A stretch of DNA of 32,940 nt from Syntrophomonadaceae bacterium (GTDB lineage: Bacteria > Bacillota > Dethiobacteria > DTU022 > UBA8154), in assembly GCA_003556225.1 (NCBI GenBank), contig PWRN01000089.1:1-32940 (forward strand). Reading direction: 5' to 3'. A model generated the notes under the pieces. The model saw only the letters and a program-made list of their open reading frames with translations. It had not been told where the DNA came from and searched no databases. Below, one piece after another: positions 1-8,096 of this stretch (positions are counted from its first letter, which is position 1; each line of letters begins with the position of its first letter). A program made the position numbers and the translations under genes.

Positions 1-497
1 AACGCATTCTAGCGATTCTCGTCGAAGATCGCCCCGGGGTGCTTACCCGGGTCGCCGGGCTTTTCAGCCGCCGGGGTTACAACATCCAAAACATCGCCGT
101 GGGCCGCACGATGGAGCCGGGTATTTCCCGCATGACCGTTTCCGTGGAAGCGGATCCCCTCACCGTGGAGCAGATTGTCAAACAGCTTAACAAGCTGGTT
201 AATGTAATCAAAGTGAGCGACCTGACGGAAGAGACCTCCGTGGAACGAGAACTCATGCTGTTGAAAGTCAAAGCCGAAACCAGCAAGCGCAGCGATATCC
301 AGCAGATGGTGACCACCTTCCGGGGGAAAATCATCGATGTATCCCCTGATTCCATGATCGTGGAGGTTACCGGCGATGATGACAAGTTAAACGCATTTTT
401 GCTCATGATGCAGGAATTTGGTCTCAGGGAAGTGGTCAGCACCGGAAAAATCTCCCTTTTGCGAGGAGGGAAAGTCACCCGGGACGCCAGGATGTAG
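1..497 (+). CDS. ilvN: Acetolactate synthase small (regulatory) subunit, 5'-truncated
   Basis: Regulatory subunit of acetohydroxyacid synthase, the first common enzyme of valine, leucine and isoleucine synthesis; it binds the catalytic subunit and carries valine feedback inhibition. The frame is open from base 3 and runs into the window edge. It reads RILAILVEDRPGVLTRVAGL, the usual start of the IlvN ACT domain, so only a codon or two plus the start is missing; the GTG at 39 is internal. The ACT segment (RRGYNIQNIAVG) is followed by the C-terminal ALS_ss_C domain, with RELMLLKV and a terminal TGKISLLRGG. At about 165 residues the length is normal. The catalytic subunit ilvB would be expected just upstream. 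The leu genes follow after a 109-bp gap. Confidence 0.93.
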   Translation, partial: RILAILVEDRPGVLTRVAGLFSRRGYNIQNIAVGRTMEPGISRMTVSVEADPLTVEQIVKQLNKLVNVIKVSDLTEETSVERELMLLKVKAETSKRSDIQQMVTTFRGKIIDVSPDSMIVEVTGDDDKLNAFLLMMQEFGLREVVSTGKISLLRGGKVTRDARM

Positions 498-507
498 CGC
501 CACATTC

Positions 508-545
508 TTTCTATACAAGATTTGAAAATTATAGTAGTATAGAAA
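508..545. repeat. 9-bp perfect AT-rich inverted repeat between ilvN and leuC
   Basis: TTTCTATAC (508-516) is exactly complementary to GTATAGAAA (537-545), with a 20-base AT-rich loop. There is no T-run after it, so it is not a typical terminator. It could be an operator, a weak mRNA hairpin or an RNA-processing site ahead of leuC. Function is unknown. Confidence 0.4.
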
Positions 546-606
546 CGGAAAAACACTCTTCAACCGCAGCTCGAGCCTACAGCTAGGCTAAAAGGAGGAA
601 ATTCGC

Positions 607-1878
607 GTGGGGCATACCATGGCAGAAAAGATCCTGGCCAAAGCTTCAGGAAAAAAATACCTTTCCCCCGGCGACCTGGTCAATGCCCGCATTGACATGG
701 CTCTGGGAAATGATATCACCGCCCCGGTTGCCATCCAGGAATTTAACAAGATCGGCGTGGATGCCGTTTTTGACCGGGAGCGCATTGCTCTCATCCCCGA
801 TCATTTTACCCCCAACAAGGATATCCAAACCGCCCAGCAGGTCAAAATAATGAGAGAGTTCGCCCGGCACTTCAATATCGAGCATTACTATGAAGTGGGC
901 CGGATGGGCATTGAACACGCCTTGCTCCCAGAGCTTGGGCTGGTTCTGCCCGGTGAAGTCGTGATCGGGGCAGATTCGCACACCTGCACCTACGGGGCCC
1001 TGGGTGCTTTCGCCACCGGTGTGGGCAGCACCGACCTGGCCGCTGTGATGGCTACCGGAGAGCTCTGGTTCAAGGTGCCGCCCACCATCCGCATTGTCTT
1101 TGAAGGGGTCAAGCCCCCGGAAATCACGGGCAAAGATCTAGTTTTGTACACCATTGGCCAGTTGGGAGTGGACGGGGCACGCTACTGTGCTTTGGAATTT
1201 ACCGGCCCGGTGATCCGCCACCTGGACATGGATGGCCGCTTTACCGTCTCCAATATGGCCATCGAAGCCGGGGGCAAGGTCGGTTTGATCGCACCGGATC
1301 AAGTAACCATGGAGTATCTGCAGGGCCGGAACAAACGGCCTTTTAACCCGGTGGAAAGCGATGAAGACGCGCCGGTCCAACAGGAATACCGCTGGGATGT
1401 CAGCAACCTGGAACCCCAGGTGGCTGCTCCTTTTAGCCCGGCCAACGTAAAGCCGGTATCCCAGCTGGCCGGTACACCCATCGATCAGGTGGTCATCGGC
1501 TCTTGCACCAACGGGCGCATGGAAGATCTGCGCCAGGCAGCCGCCTTGCTGCAAGGAAAACGCGTTCATCCCCGGGTGCGCCTGATCGTGATCCCGGCCA
1601 CCCAGGCGATCTACTTGCAGGCCATGCGGGAAGGGCTCCTGGAAATTTTCGTGGAGGCCCAGGGCGCTGTTAGCACACCCACCTGCGGTCCCTGCCTGGG
1701 AGGACACATGGGCATCCTGGCCGAAGGGGAAGTTTCCCTGGCGACCACGAACCGAAACTTCGTGGGTCGTATGGGGCACCCCAAAAGCGGTGTCTACCTC
1801 AGCAGTCCAGCAGTGGCCGCTGCATCAGCCGTTGCCGGGGAAATCGTCCATCCCGGTAAAGTCGGGGAGGTGAAATAG
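607..1878 (+). CDS. leuC: 3-isopropylmalate dehydratase large subunit
   Basis: Aconitase-family [4Fe-4S] subunit that, with LeuD, isomerises 2-isopropylmalate to 3-isopropylmalate in leucine synthesis. The 423-residue length fits the shorter archaeal/clostridial LeuC class rather than the ~465-residue enterobacterial type. Visible motifs are SHTCTYGALGAFATGVGSTD and SCTNGR (Cys300), plus CGPC (Cys360 and Cys363); these three cysteines are the expected cluster ligands. The GTG start at 607 is chosen because AAAGGAGGAA (591-600) sits about 8 bases upstream; an in-frame ATG at 619 is a weaker alternative. Stop and leuD start are one base apart, implying a coupled leuCDB operon. Homoaconitase is the related alternative, but the leuB neighbour favours LeuC. 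Confidence 0.95.
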   Translation: MGHTMAEKILAKASGKKYLSPGDLVNARIDMALGNDITAPVAIQEFNKIGVDAVFDRERIALIPDHFTPNKDIQTAQQVKIMREFARHFNIEHYYEVGRMGIEHALLPELGLVLPGEVVIGADSHTCTYGALGAFATGVGSTDLAAVMATGELWFKVPPTIRIVFEGVKPPEITGKDLVLYTIGQLGVDGARYCALEFTGPVIRHLDMDGRFTVSNMAIEAGGKVGLIAPDQVTMEYLQGRNKRPFNPVESDEDAPVQQEYRWDVSNLEPQVAAPFSPANVKPVSQLAGTPIDQVVIGSCTNGRMEDLRQAAALLQGKRVHPRVRLIVIPATQAIYLQAMREGLLEIFVEAQGAVSTPTCGPCLGGHMGILAEGEVSLATTNRNFVGRMGHPKSGVYLSSPAVAAASAVAGEIVHPGKVGEVK

Positions 1879-1879
1879 T

Positions 1880-2380
1880 TTGAGTATCATCCGAGGCAAG
1901 GTTTGGACTTTTGGGGATGATATCGACACAGATGCGATCATCCCGGCACGTTACCTCACCACCACTGATATGGCTGAGCTGGCTGTCCACTTAATGGAAG
2001 ACGCTGACCCTTCCTTTCCCCAGAAAGTGTCCCCGGGAGATCTGATCGTGGCCGGCAAAAACTTTGGCTGCGGAAGTTCCAGGGAACACGCCCCCCTGGC
2101 CCTCAAAGGCGCCGGCATCTCCTGCGTGATCGCGGAAAACTTTGCCCGCATTTTTTACCGGAATGCGATTAATATCGGGCTTCCTATCCTGGAATCCGCC
2201 GAGGCCGCTGCGGCGCTCCAGGAGGGAGAAGTAGTGGAAGTAGACCTGCAAAACGGCGTGATCCAGGATTCCAGTGGCCGGAAATACACGGCGGTTCCCT
2301 TCCCCCCTTTCATGCAGGAAATCATGGCCCGGGGAGGGCTGATCAATTACGTCAGAGAGAAGGTGAAGCAAGGTGAATGA
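1880..2380 (+). CDS. leuD: 3-isopropylmalate dehydratase small subunit
   Basis: Swivel-domain subunit that completes the isopropylmalate isomerase active site with LeuC. The 166-residue length is typical of the short LeuD class. The conserved YLTTTD near the N-terminus and GCGSSREHAPLAL (around residues 62-74) are the family signatures; the latter contacts substrate. The start is TTG at 1880, with GGGGAGGTG (1864-1872) inside the end of leuC giving normal spacing. It overlaps leuB by 8 bases, so the three leu genes are probably translationally coupled. Confidence 0.95.
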   Translation: MSIIRGKVWTFGDDIDTDAIIPARYLTTTDMAELAVHLMEDADPSFPQKVSPGDLIVAGKNFGCGSSREHAPLALKGAGISCVIAENFARIFYRNAINIGLPILESAEAAAALQEGEVVEVDLQNGVIQDSSGRKYTAVPFPPFMQEIMARGGLINYVREKVKQGE

Positions 2381-3458
2381 AAACAAGGTGATCATCCTGC
2401 CGGGCGACGGCATCGGCCCCGAGGTGGTTGCCGAAGCGGTTAAAGTACTAAACAAAGCCGTGTCGCTCTTCGGCCTGGAAATGGTGATGCAGGAAATGTT
2501 GGCCGGGGGCGAAGCGCTGGATAAACTGGACGCCCCCCTGCCCGATGATACCCTGCAAGCTTGTCGCAAGGCCCGCGCGGTGCTCCACGGCACCTTCGGC
2601 GGGCCCCAGTGGGAAGACTTCCCTCTTAGTAAACGCCCCCTGGCCGCGTTGTTGAACCTGCGTAAAGAGCTGGATGTGTATGCCAACCTGCGTTACGCCA
2701 GGCCCCTGCCCAGTCTCTTCGAGAAAGCTCCGTTAAAGCCAGAGTATTTAGAGAATGTGGACATTTTAATTATCCGTGAAGTGACCAGCGGCATCTACTT
2801 TGGACCCAAGGAACGCCGCGCCCTTGGCCGCAGCATCCGGGCTTCTGACACCATGGTCTACGCCGATTTTGAAATTGAACGGGTCGCTCGCAGGGCCTTT
2901 GAAATTGCCCGAACGCGCAAAGGTAAAGTAACCTGCGTAGATAAAGCCAATGTCTTGGAAAGCTCCCGGCTGTGGAGAAAAATCACCCGGGATGTACACC
3001 GGGAATACAGCGACGTGGAGCTGGATTTTATGTACGTCGATGTTTGCGCTATGCAGTTGGTCTTAAATCCGGCGAACTTCGATGTAATCTTAACCTCCAA
3101 TATTTTTGGGGATATTCTCAGCGACGAAGCCTCTGCTGTTTTGGTGGGTTCTGTTGGTGTCCTTCCCTCGGCGACCCTTGGGAAAGAAGAAAAAACCTCC
3201 CTTTTTGGTCCTATCCACGGGCCGGTCAACGAAATTGCCGGCCAAAACAAGGCCAACCCTTTGGGCACAGTGCTTTCCGCGGCCCTGCTGCTGCGCTTTG
3301 CCTGGAAAAATGAAGAGGCGGCGGTGTCGATTGAAAGGGCGGTAGAAAAGGTGTTGGAAGAGGGTTACCGTAGTACAGAGTTGATGTCAGCAGGGAAGAA
3401 AGAAGTCGGCACGCGGGAGATGGGCAATTTGATCGTGGAACGCATGACGCGTGCTTGA
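2373..3458 (+). CDS. leuB: 3-isopropylmalate dehydrogenase
   Basis: NAD-dependent beta-decarboxylating dehydrogenase that oxidises 3-isopropylmalate to 2-oxoisocaproate. 361 residues, normal length. It opens with the family pattern IILPGDGIGPEVVAEAVKVL, carries the LRKELDVYANLRYARP substrate loop and IIREVTSGIYFG, and has DVILTSNIFGDILSDEASA and the GPIHGPVNEIAGQNKANPLG nucleotide-binding region. The usual HGSAPDIAG is here HGPVNEIAG, a mild variation. The GTG start at 2373 overlaps the leuD stop, with AAGCAAGG just upstream. Closely related isocitrate or tartrate dehydrogenases are less likely given leuCD. Confidence 0.95.
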   Translation: MNENKVIILPGDGIGPEVVAEAVKVLNKAVSLFGLEMVMQEMLAGGEALDKLDAPLPDDTLQACRKARAVLHGTFGGPQWEDFPLSKRPLAALLNLRKELDVYANLRYARPLPSLFEKAPLKPEYLENVDILIIREVTSGIYFGPKERRALGRSIRASDTMVYADFEIERVARRAFEIARTRKGKVTCVDKANVLESSRLWRKITRDVHREYSDVELDFMYVDVCAMQLVLNPANFDVILTSNIFGDILSDEASAVLVGSVGVLPSATLGKEEKTSLFGPIHGPVNEIAGQNKANPLGTVLSAALLLRFAWKNEEAAVSIERAVEKVLEEGYRSTELMSAGKKEVGTREMGNLIVERMTRA

Positions 3459-3502
3459 ACCTGCCAGAATAACCGTAAAAGAGATACAGGAGGTGAGCGT
3501 TG

Positions 3503-3634
3503 ATGGCCATCTGGCGCTGTCCCCAGTGCGGCTATGAAAAGGAAGGGCGCTGTAAACCTCGAAAATGCCCCCATTGTGATGACCAAAGAGACTTTGAAAA
3601 AACAGAGGAAAATAAAGCTCAGGAAGCACAGTAA
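3503..3634 (+). CDS. 43-residue zinc-ribbon (rubredoxin-like) protein
   Basis: A short open frame translating to a 43-residue protein that begins MAIWRCPQCGYEKEGRC and continues KPRKCPHC. Two CxxC knuckles (CPQC and CPHC), plus one extra Cys between them, make a compact metal-binding ribbon like the rubredoxin-type domain at the end of rubrerythrins. The tail is short, charged and probably disordered. The start is well supported: AGGAGGTG at 3488-3495 lies 7 bases before the ATG. It begins 44 bases after leuB and could be cotranscribed with it. A role in metal, redox or nucleic-acid binding is plausible but not shown. Confidence 0.72.
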   Translation: MAIWRCPQCGYEKEGRCKPRKCPHCDDQRDFEKTEENKAQEAQ

Positions 3635-3687
3635 CGAAAACATCAAAAAGACTTCGGGCGATCAACGATGGCAATCATTGAACCCGG

Positions 3688-3739
3688 AAAGGAGGTGTGG
3701 ACCTGGTTCCCGGGGAGCCTGCCAGGGAGCCAGGGAAAT
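3688..3739 (+). promoter_or_regulatory. Strong Shine-Dalgarno plus hairpin ahead of the EF-G-like gene
   Basis: AAAGGAGGTG (3688-3697) has no well-spaced conventional start after it. CCTGGTTCCC (3702-3711) can pair with GGGAGCCAGG (3725-3734) over 10 bp with one G-U pair, and the ATG is at 3740. Leaving out the hairpin, the Shine-Dalgarno to ATG distance becomes about 9-11 bases. This is inference from sequence; structure was not computed. Confidence 0.45.
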
Positions 3740-5830
3740 ATGAAAAAATATCATACAGAACAAATTCGCAATGTTGCCTTGATCTCGCACGGGGGAGCGG
3801 GTAAGACGTCCTTGACCGAGGCCATGCTTTATACTTCCGGCGCGATCAATCGGCTGGGCAGTGTAGATGCCGGCAACACCACGACAGATTACGATCCCGA
3901 TGAGATCAAGCGCCAGGTAACCATCGGCACTTCACTGGCCCCCGTGGAATGGGCCGGGGTAAAGCTGAACCTCTTAGACACTCCCGGTTTTTTCGACTTT
4001 ACCGTCGACGTAAAATCCGCCCTGCGTGTCGCTGACAGCGCCGTAGTGGTTGTTTGTGCCGTCTCGGGGGTCGAGGTGGGCACAGAAAAGGTCTGGCAGT
4101 ATGCCGAGGAACTGGAGCTGCCGCGCATCGTCTTTATCAACAAGGTAAACCGGGAAAACGCCAACTTTGATGCAGCCCTGGAACAGCTGCGCCGTTTTTT
4201 CGGGCTGAAGGTTTTCCCCCTGCAGTTTCCCCTGGGAGAAGAAGACAAGCTCCGCGGCGTTGTCGACCTGGTGAAGATGAAAGCCCTTGTTTACCAGGAT
4301 GAAAGCGGCCTCACATACCAAGAGGAAGGCATTCCCGCGGACCTGTCCGACAAGGCTGAAGAACTGAGAGAAAAGCTGGTAGAAGCTGCGGCAGAAACGG
4401 ACGACGAACTCATGGAAAAATATTTGGAGGAATTATCTTTAAGCGATGAAGAGATCAATAAAGCCTTGCGCACAGGTATTTTAGGCGGCCAGGTCGTCCC
4501 CGTGCTCTGTGGCGCGGCAACCCGCAACCTGGGCATTCAGCCCTTACTGGACCTGATGGCCAACGCCTTGCCCTCACCGCAAGACCGGCCTCCCATGGAA
4601 GGAGATATCCCGGGCCAGGAAGGGGAAAAAGCCCTGCGCAAAGCTGATCCCGGCGAGCCTTTTTCTGCCCTGGTTTTTAAAACCCTGGCGGATCCCTATG
4701 TGGGCCGGGTAAATTTCTTCAAGGTTTGCTCGGGTTCATTTAAGTCCGATTCCCAGGTCTACAACGCCAGCAGGGATAAAATGGAACGTATCGGGTCTCT
4801 CTTTTTCATGCGAGGGAAAAACCAGATCCAAACGGAAGAGATTCCCGCCGGGGATATCGGAGCCGTGGCCAAGCTCTCTGTTACGATCACAAGTGACACG
4901 CTTTGCGATAAGAGCAGCCCGGTCGTATTCCCCTTTATTGATTTTCCCGAGCCTGTGATCTCTTTTGCCGTTTGGCCCAAGTCCAAGGGTGATGAAGAAA
5001 AGGTAAGTGCTGGCCTGGCCCGCTTTATCGAAGAGGATCCCACCTTCAAGGTGGAACGCAACACCGAGACCAAGGAATTGATCATTTCCGGTATGGGAGA
5101 TACGCACCTGGACGTGATCGTGGACCGTTTGGCCAAGAAGTTCGGGGTTGAAGTGGAACTTACGACACCTAAAGTGCCTTACCGGGAGACGATCAAGGGA
5201 TCCCAAAGCAAAGAAGGGAAGTACAAGAAGCAGAGTGGGGGGCGCGGCCAGTACGGCCATGTTTACCTGTCCCTGGAACCCATGCCCCGCGGTGAAGGCT
5301 TTCTTTTTGATGATAAGATCGTGGGCGGCGTGGTTCCCCGTCAGTATATCCCTGCGGTAGAAAAAGGAATTGTCGAGGCCATGGAAGAGGGCCCCGTGGC
5401 AGGCTACCGTGTCGTGGATCTAAAAGCCACCCTCTACGACGGGTCCTACCACACTGTTGATTCATCCGAGATGGCTTTTAAAATTGCTGCTGCCATGGCC
5501 TTCAGGGGGGCCATGGAAGTTTCCGAACCCGTCTTGCTGGAGCCGATCATGGACGTCGAAGTAACCGTGCCGGAAAACTTTATGGGCGATATCATGGGTG
5601 ACTTGAACAGCCGCCGCGGTCGCATCCAGGGTATGGTTCCAGGGGAAGGGCTGCAGACGATCAAGGCCCAGGTTCCCCTGGCGGAGATGTTCAACTACAC
5701 CATTGACCTGCGTTCCATGACCCAGGGGCGGGGGATGTTTAGCATGCGGCATTCCCATTACGAAGAAGTGCCTTTCCAGGAAGCGGAAAAGGTGATCGCC
5801 GCGGCGAAAGCAAAGAAAGAAAGCGAATAG
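3740..5830 (+). CDS. EF-G-like translational GTPase (FusA2 type)
   Basis: 696 residues with the full EF-G domain layout: G domain (1-280), domain II, then domains III-V ending in the EFG_C region (LNSRRGRIQGM). It is a paralogue of the elongation factor, not canonical FusA. The P-loop is SHGGAGKTS, switch I reads RQVTIGTS where EF-G has RGITI, switch II is DTPGFFDF so the catalytic His of DTPGHVDF is Phe84, and the G4 motif is NKVN (134-137) instead of NKxD. Switch changes are typical of the EF-G-like subfamily; the NKxN is more surprising. The start at ATG 3740 is chosen because MKKYHTEQIRNVALI matches the family N-terminus; an in-frame ATG at 3668 would add 24 unsupported residues. Cellular role in this subfamily is poorly defined. 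Confidence 0.9.
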   Translation: MKKYHTEQIRNVALISHGGAGKTSLTEAMLYTSGAINRLGSVDAGNTTTDYDPDEIKRQVTIGTSLAPVEWAGVKLNLLDTPGFFDFTVDVKSALRVADSAVVVVCAVSGVEVGTEKVWQYAEELELPRIVFINKVNRENANFDAALEQLRRFFGLKVFPLQFPLGEEDKLRGVVDLVKMKALVYQDESGLTYQEEGIPADLSDKAEELREKLVEAAAETDDELMEKYLEELSLSDEEINKALRTGILGGQVVPVLCGAATRNLGIQPLLDLMANALPSPQDRPPMEGDIPGQEGEKALRKADPGEPFSALVFKTLADPYVGRVNFFKVCSGSFKSDSQVYNASRDKMERIGSLFFMRGKNQIQTEEIPAGDIGAVAKLSVTITSDTLCDKSSPVVFPFIDFPEPVISFAVWPKSKGDEEKVSAGLARFIEEDPTFKVERNTETKELIISGMGDTHLDVIVDRLAKKFGVEVELTTPKVPYRETIKGSQSKEGKYKKQSGGRGQYGHVYLSLEPMPRGEGFLFDDKIVGGVVPRQYIPAVEKGIVEAMEEGPVAGYRVVDLKATLYDGSYHTVDSSEMAFKIAAAMAFRGAMEVSEPVLLEPIMDVEVTVPENFMGDIMGDLNSRRGRIQGMVPGEGLQTIKAQVPLAEMFNYTIDLRSMTQGRGMFSMRHSHYEEVPFQEAEKVIAAAKAKKESE

Positions 5831-5901
5831 GTCGCCAGTCCTGTGCGAGCTTGAAAGTTTTTATCCAGCCGGTAAAAACAAGGTTAAAGGAGCTGGTTAT
5901 T

Positions 5902-7035
5902 TTGCCGGAAAAACTGATAGTGGGCGTTTTGTTCGGTGGACGATCAGGGGAACACGCTGTTTCCCTGCGTTCGGCGGCTTCTGTCATGGAAGCCATGGAC
6001 AAGAGCAAGTACGAGATCGTTCCCATTGGGATCACAGAACAAGGCAGCTGGTTAGCTGGCGGCGACCCCCTGGCCGCTCTCCAGAACAACGTTATTCCGG
6101 GGGATTGCTCTTATGCAGTACTGAGTGCCGATCCACAAAGTCCCCGGCTGTTTTTACTGGATCCAGATTCGCCGGGCCGCATCCGGGAGTCCTTGGGGTT
6201 GGACGTGGTTTTTCCTGTTTTGCACGGTCCCTCTGGTGAAGACGGAACTGTGCAGGGGTTACTGGAACTGGCCGGACTGCCCTATGCAGGCAGCGGGGTC
6301 CTGGGCTCTGCTGCGGGCATGGATAAGGTTGTCATGAAAATCCTTTTTAAGCATGCCGGGCTTCCCGTGGGAGATTTTCTTTACTTCAGCTCCACCCGCT
6401 GGGCCGCAGACCAGAAGTCATTGCTGGAGCAAGTACAGGAGGAGCTGGGCTATCCGTGTTTTGTCAAACCGGCAAACCTGGGGTCCAGCGTGGGCGTCAA
6501 CAAAGCCCGGCATCCCGATTCTCTCGTGCAAGGCGTCGAAGAAGCCCTGCGTTACGACCACAAGGTGGTGGTGGAGGCTTTCATCAAGGGCAGGGAAATT
6601 GAATGCAGCGTGCTGGGCGACGAAGCCCCCCTGTCGTCGGTTCCCGGAGAAATAATCCCCTGCAACGAGTTTTACGATTACTGGGCCAAGTATATTGATG
6701 ACCGCTCCGAACTGATTATTCCAGCACCCATGGATCCGGAGATGGAAGCGAAGGTAAAGGAATATGCTGTTCGATCTTTTCAGGCGGTGGAATGCAGCGG
6801 GCTTGCGCGCATCGACTTCTTTTTAAACGATGAATCAGGAGAGCTCTTTGTGAACGAAGTGAATACCATGCCCGGCTTTACCAGCATCAGCATGTATCCC
6901 AAGCTCTTTGAAGCATCGGGAGTGCCCTATCCTGAACTCATCGATCGGATCATCCAGATTGCCCTGCAGCGCCAGAGGCGGAAGAAGATGCTTTTGACTT
7001 CATATCGGCCTGGCGGCGAAGGGGACGCTTGTTAA
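5902..7035 (+). CDS. ddl: D-alanine--D-alanine ligase
   Basis: ATP-grasp enzyme that joins two D-alanines for peptidoglycan precursor synthesis in the cytoplasm. About 377 residues, slightly long at the C-terminus. Motifs in order: GGRSGEHAVSLRSA (N-terminal substrate loop), VLHGPSGEDGTVQGLLEL, FVKPANLGSSVGV (ATP-grasp lysine), EAFIKGREIECSVLG and NEVNTMPGFTSISMYPKLFE (metal and phosphate site). FYDYWAKY carries the Tyr associated with D-Ala-D-Ala rather than D-Ala-D-Lac specificity. The TTG at 5902 is chosen because AAAGGAG (5886-5892) lies 9 bases upstream and the conserved core starts at once; the frame extends to a TTG at 5851 without a good ribosome site. It stands without murein neighbours. 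A basic tail (QRQRRKK) follows the core. Confidence 0.93.
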   Translation: MPEKLIVGVLFGGRSGEHAVSLRSAASVMEAMDKSKYEIVPIGITEQGSWLAGGDPLAALQNNVIPGDCSYAVLSADPQSPRLFLLDPDSPGRIRESLGLDVVFPVLHGPSGEDGTVQGLLELAGLPYAGSGVLGSAAGMDKVVMKILFKHAGLPVGDFLYFSSTRWAADQKSLLEQVQEELGYPCFVKPANLGSSVGVNKARHPDSLVQGVEEALRYDHKVVVEAFIKGREIECSVLGDEAPLSSVPGEIIPCNEFYDYWAKYIDDRSELIIPAPMDPEMEAKVKEYAVRSFQAVECSGLARIDFFLNDESGELFVNEVNTMPGFTSISMYPKLFEASGVPYPELIDRIIQIALQRQRRKKMLLTSYRPGGEGDAC

Positions 7036-7057
7036 AGGGACGGATCTGTAGTAAAAT
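7029..7057 (+). promoter_or_regulatory. Candidate sigma-A promoter for pdxST
   Basis: TTGTTA (7029-7034) and TAAAAT (7052-7057) are separated by 17 bases, matching 4/6 and 5/6 of the vegetative consensus. The -35 box overlaps the ddl stop. The predicted start would be near 7064, about 55 bases before pdxS, just ahead of a small CACCTG/CAGGTG hairpin (7074-7088). By inspection only. Confidence 0.4.
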
Positions 7058-7118
7058 AAAAGCAAGTCATCAACACCTGCTGCAGGTGGTTACGGTTAGA
7101 CAGGAGGCTGGTTAGCAA

Positions 7119-8003
7119 GTGGTTGAAACAGGGACCTTTCGTGTAAAAAAAGGCATGGCCGAGATGCAAAAAGGTGGCGTGATCATGGATGTGACAGATC
7201 CGGAACAGGCCCGCATCGCGGAATCGGCCGGAGCCGTCGCCGTGATGGCCCTGGAAAGGGTGCCGGCCGACATTCGGGCAACAGGCGGCGTCGCCCGCAT
7301 GGCTGATCCGGAGATCATCGCGGCCATCATGGATGCGGTGACCATCCCCGTCATGGCCAAGTGCCGTATCGGTCATTTAGCCGAAGCCCAAATCCTCCAG
7401 GCTTTGGGGGTGGACTATATTGACGAAAGCGAAGTGTTAACGCCTGCCGATGAACAATTTCACATCGATAAACACGGCTTTACGGTTCCTTTTGTCTGTG
7501 GAGCCCGGGATTTGGGAGAAGCCCTGCGCCGTATCGGGGAAGGCGCGGCCATGATCCGCACCAAGGGCGAGCCGGGTACAGGCAACGTGGTGGAAGCCGT
7601 CCGCCATATGCGCATGATCACAGGACAGCTGCGCCAGGTTCAACATGCGCCAGAGGAAGAGATGATGTCCCTGGCCAAAGAAATGGGCGCTCCTCACGGT
7701 CTTTTAAGGGAAGTGAAAAAGCAGGGAAGACTGCCCGTGGTGAACTTTGCCGCGGGAGGAATCGCCACCCCGGCAGATGCTGCCCTGATGATGCTGCTGG
7801 GTGCCGATGGTGTGTTCGTCGGCTCAGGAATATTCAAATCCGCGGATCCCCAGAAGCGGGCCCAGGCCATCGTAGAGGCCACACTCAACTATGACAACCC
7901 CGAAGTGCTGGCCCTGGTTTCCCGGGGTCTGGGTGAAGCCATGCCGGGATTGGATATCAGCCAGCTGCCTGAGGGAGAGCAGATGCAGGTGCGGGGGATT
8001 TAA
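7119..8003 (+). CDS. pdxS: Pyridoxal 5'-phosphate synthase, PdxS lyase subunit
   Basis: Synthase subunit of the DXP-independent vitamin B6 pathway; it condenses ribose 5-phosphate, glyceraldehyde 3-phosphate and ammonia from PdxT into PLP. 294 residues, exactly the family length. Conserved blocks include [32 protein letters not shown], the active-site lysine in [26 protein letters not shown], and the second phosphate site region [20 protein letters not shown] with [12 protein letters not shown]. The GTG start at 7119 follows AGGAGG (7102-7107) by 11 bases. The glutaminase partner pdxT follows after 93 bases. Confidence 0.97.
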   Translation: MVETGTFRVKKGMAEMQKGGVIMDVTDPEQARIAESAGAVAVMALERVPADIRATGGVARMADPEIIAAIMDAVTIPVMAKCRIGHLAEAQILQALGVDYIDESEVLTPADEQFHIDKHGFTVPFVCGARDLGEALRRIGEGAAMIRTKGEPGTGNVVEAVRHMRMITGQLRQVQHAPEEEMMSLAKEMGAPHGLLREVKKQGRLPVVNFAAGGIATPADAALMMLLGADGVFVGSGIFKSADPQKRAQAIVEATLNYDNPEVLALVSRGLGEAMPGLDISQLPEGEQMQVRGI

Positions 8004-8018
8004 CAGCCTCAGGCTGTT
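8002..8018 (+). repeat. 7-bp hairpin just after pdxS
   Basis: AACAGCC (8002-8008) and GGCTGTT (8012-8018) form a perfect stem with a 3-base loop, overlapping the pdxS stop. No T-run follows, so it is not a good terminator. It may stabilise the pdxS message or adjust the pdxS:pdxT ratio; that is inference. Confidence 0.3.
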
Positions 8019-8096
8019 GCAAGTAGAAAAAATTGCTCATGCGTCAAGCCGGTAAATCTTTCCGGGTCGGGTTCAGCAAGGAAAGCGGGGTCACGG

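Noticed and set aside
3697-3802. Frame from GTG 3697 overlapping the EF-G-like start as a separate gene
   Set aside because: The GTG is inside the Shine-Dalgarno sequence and the frame ends after about 35 codons within the GTPase gene.
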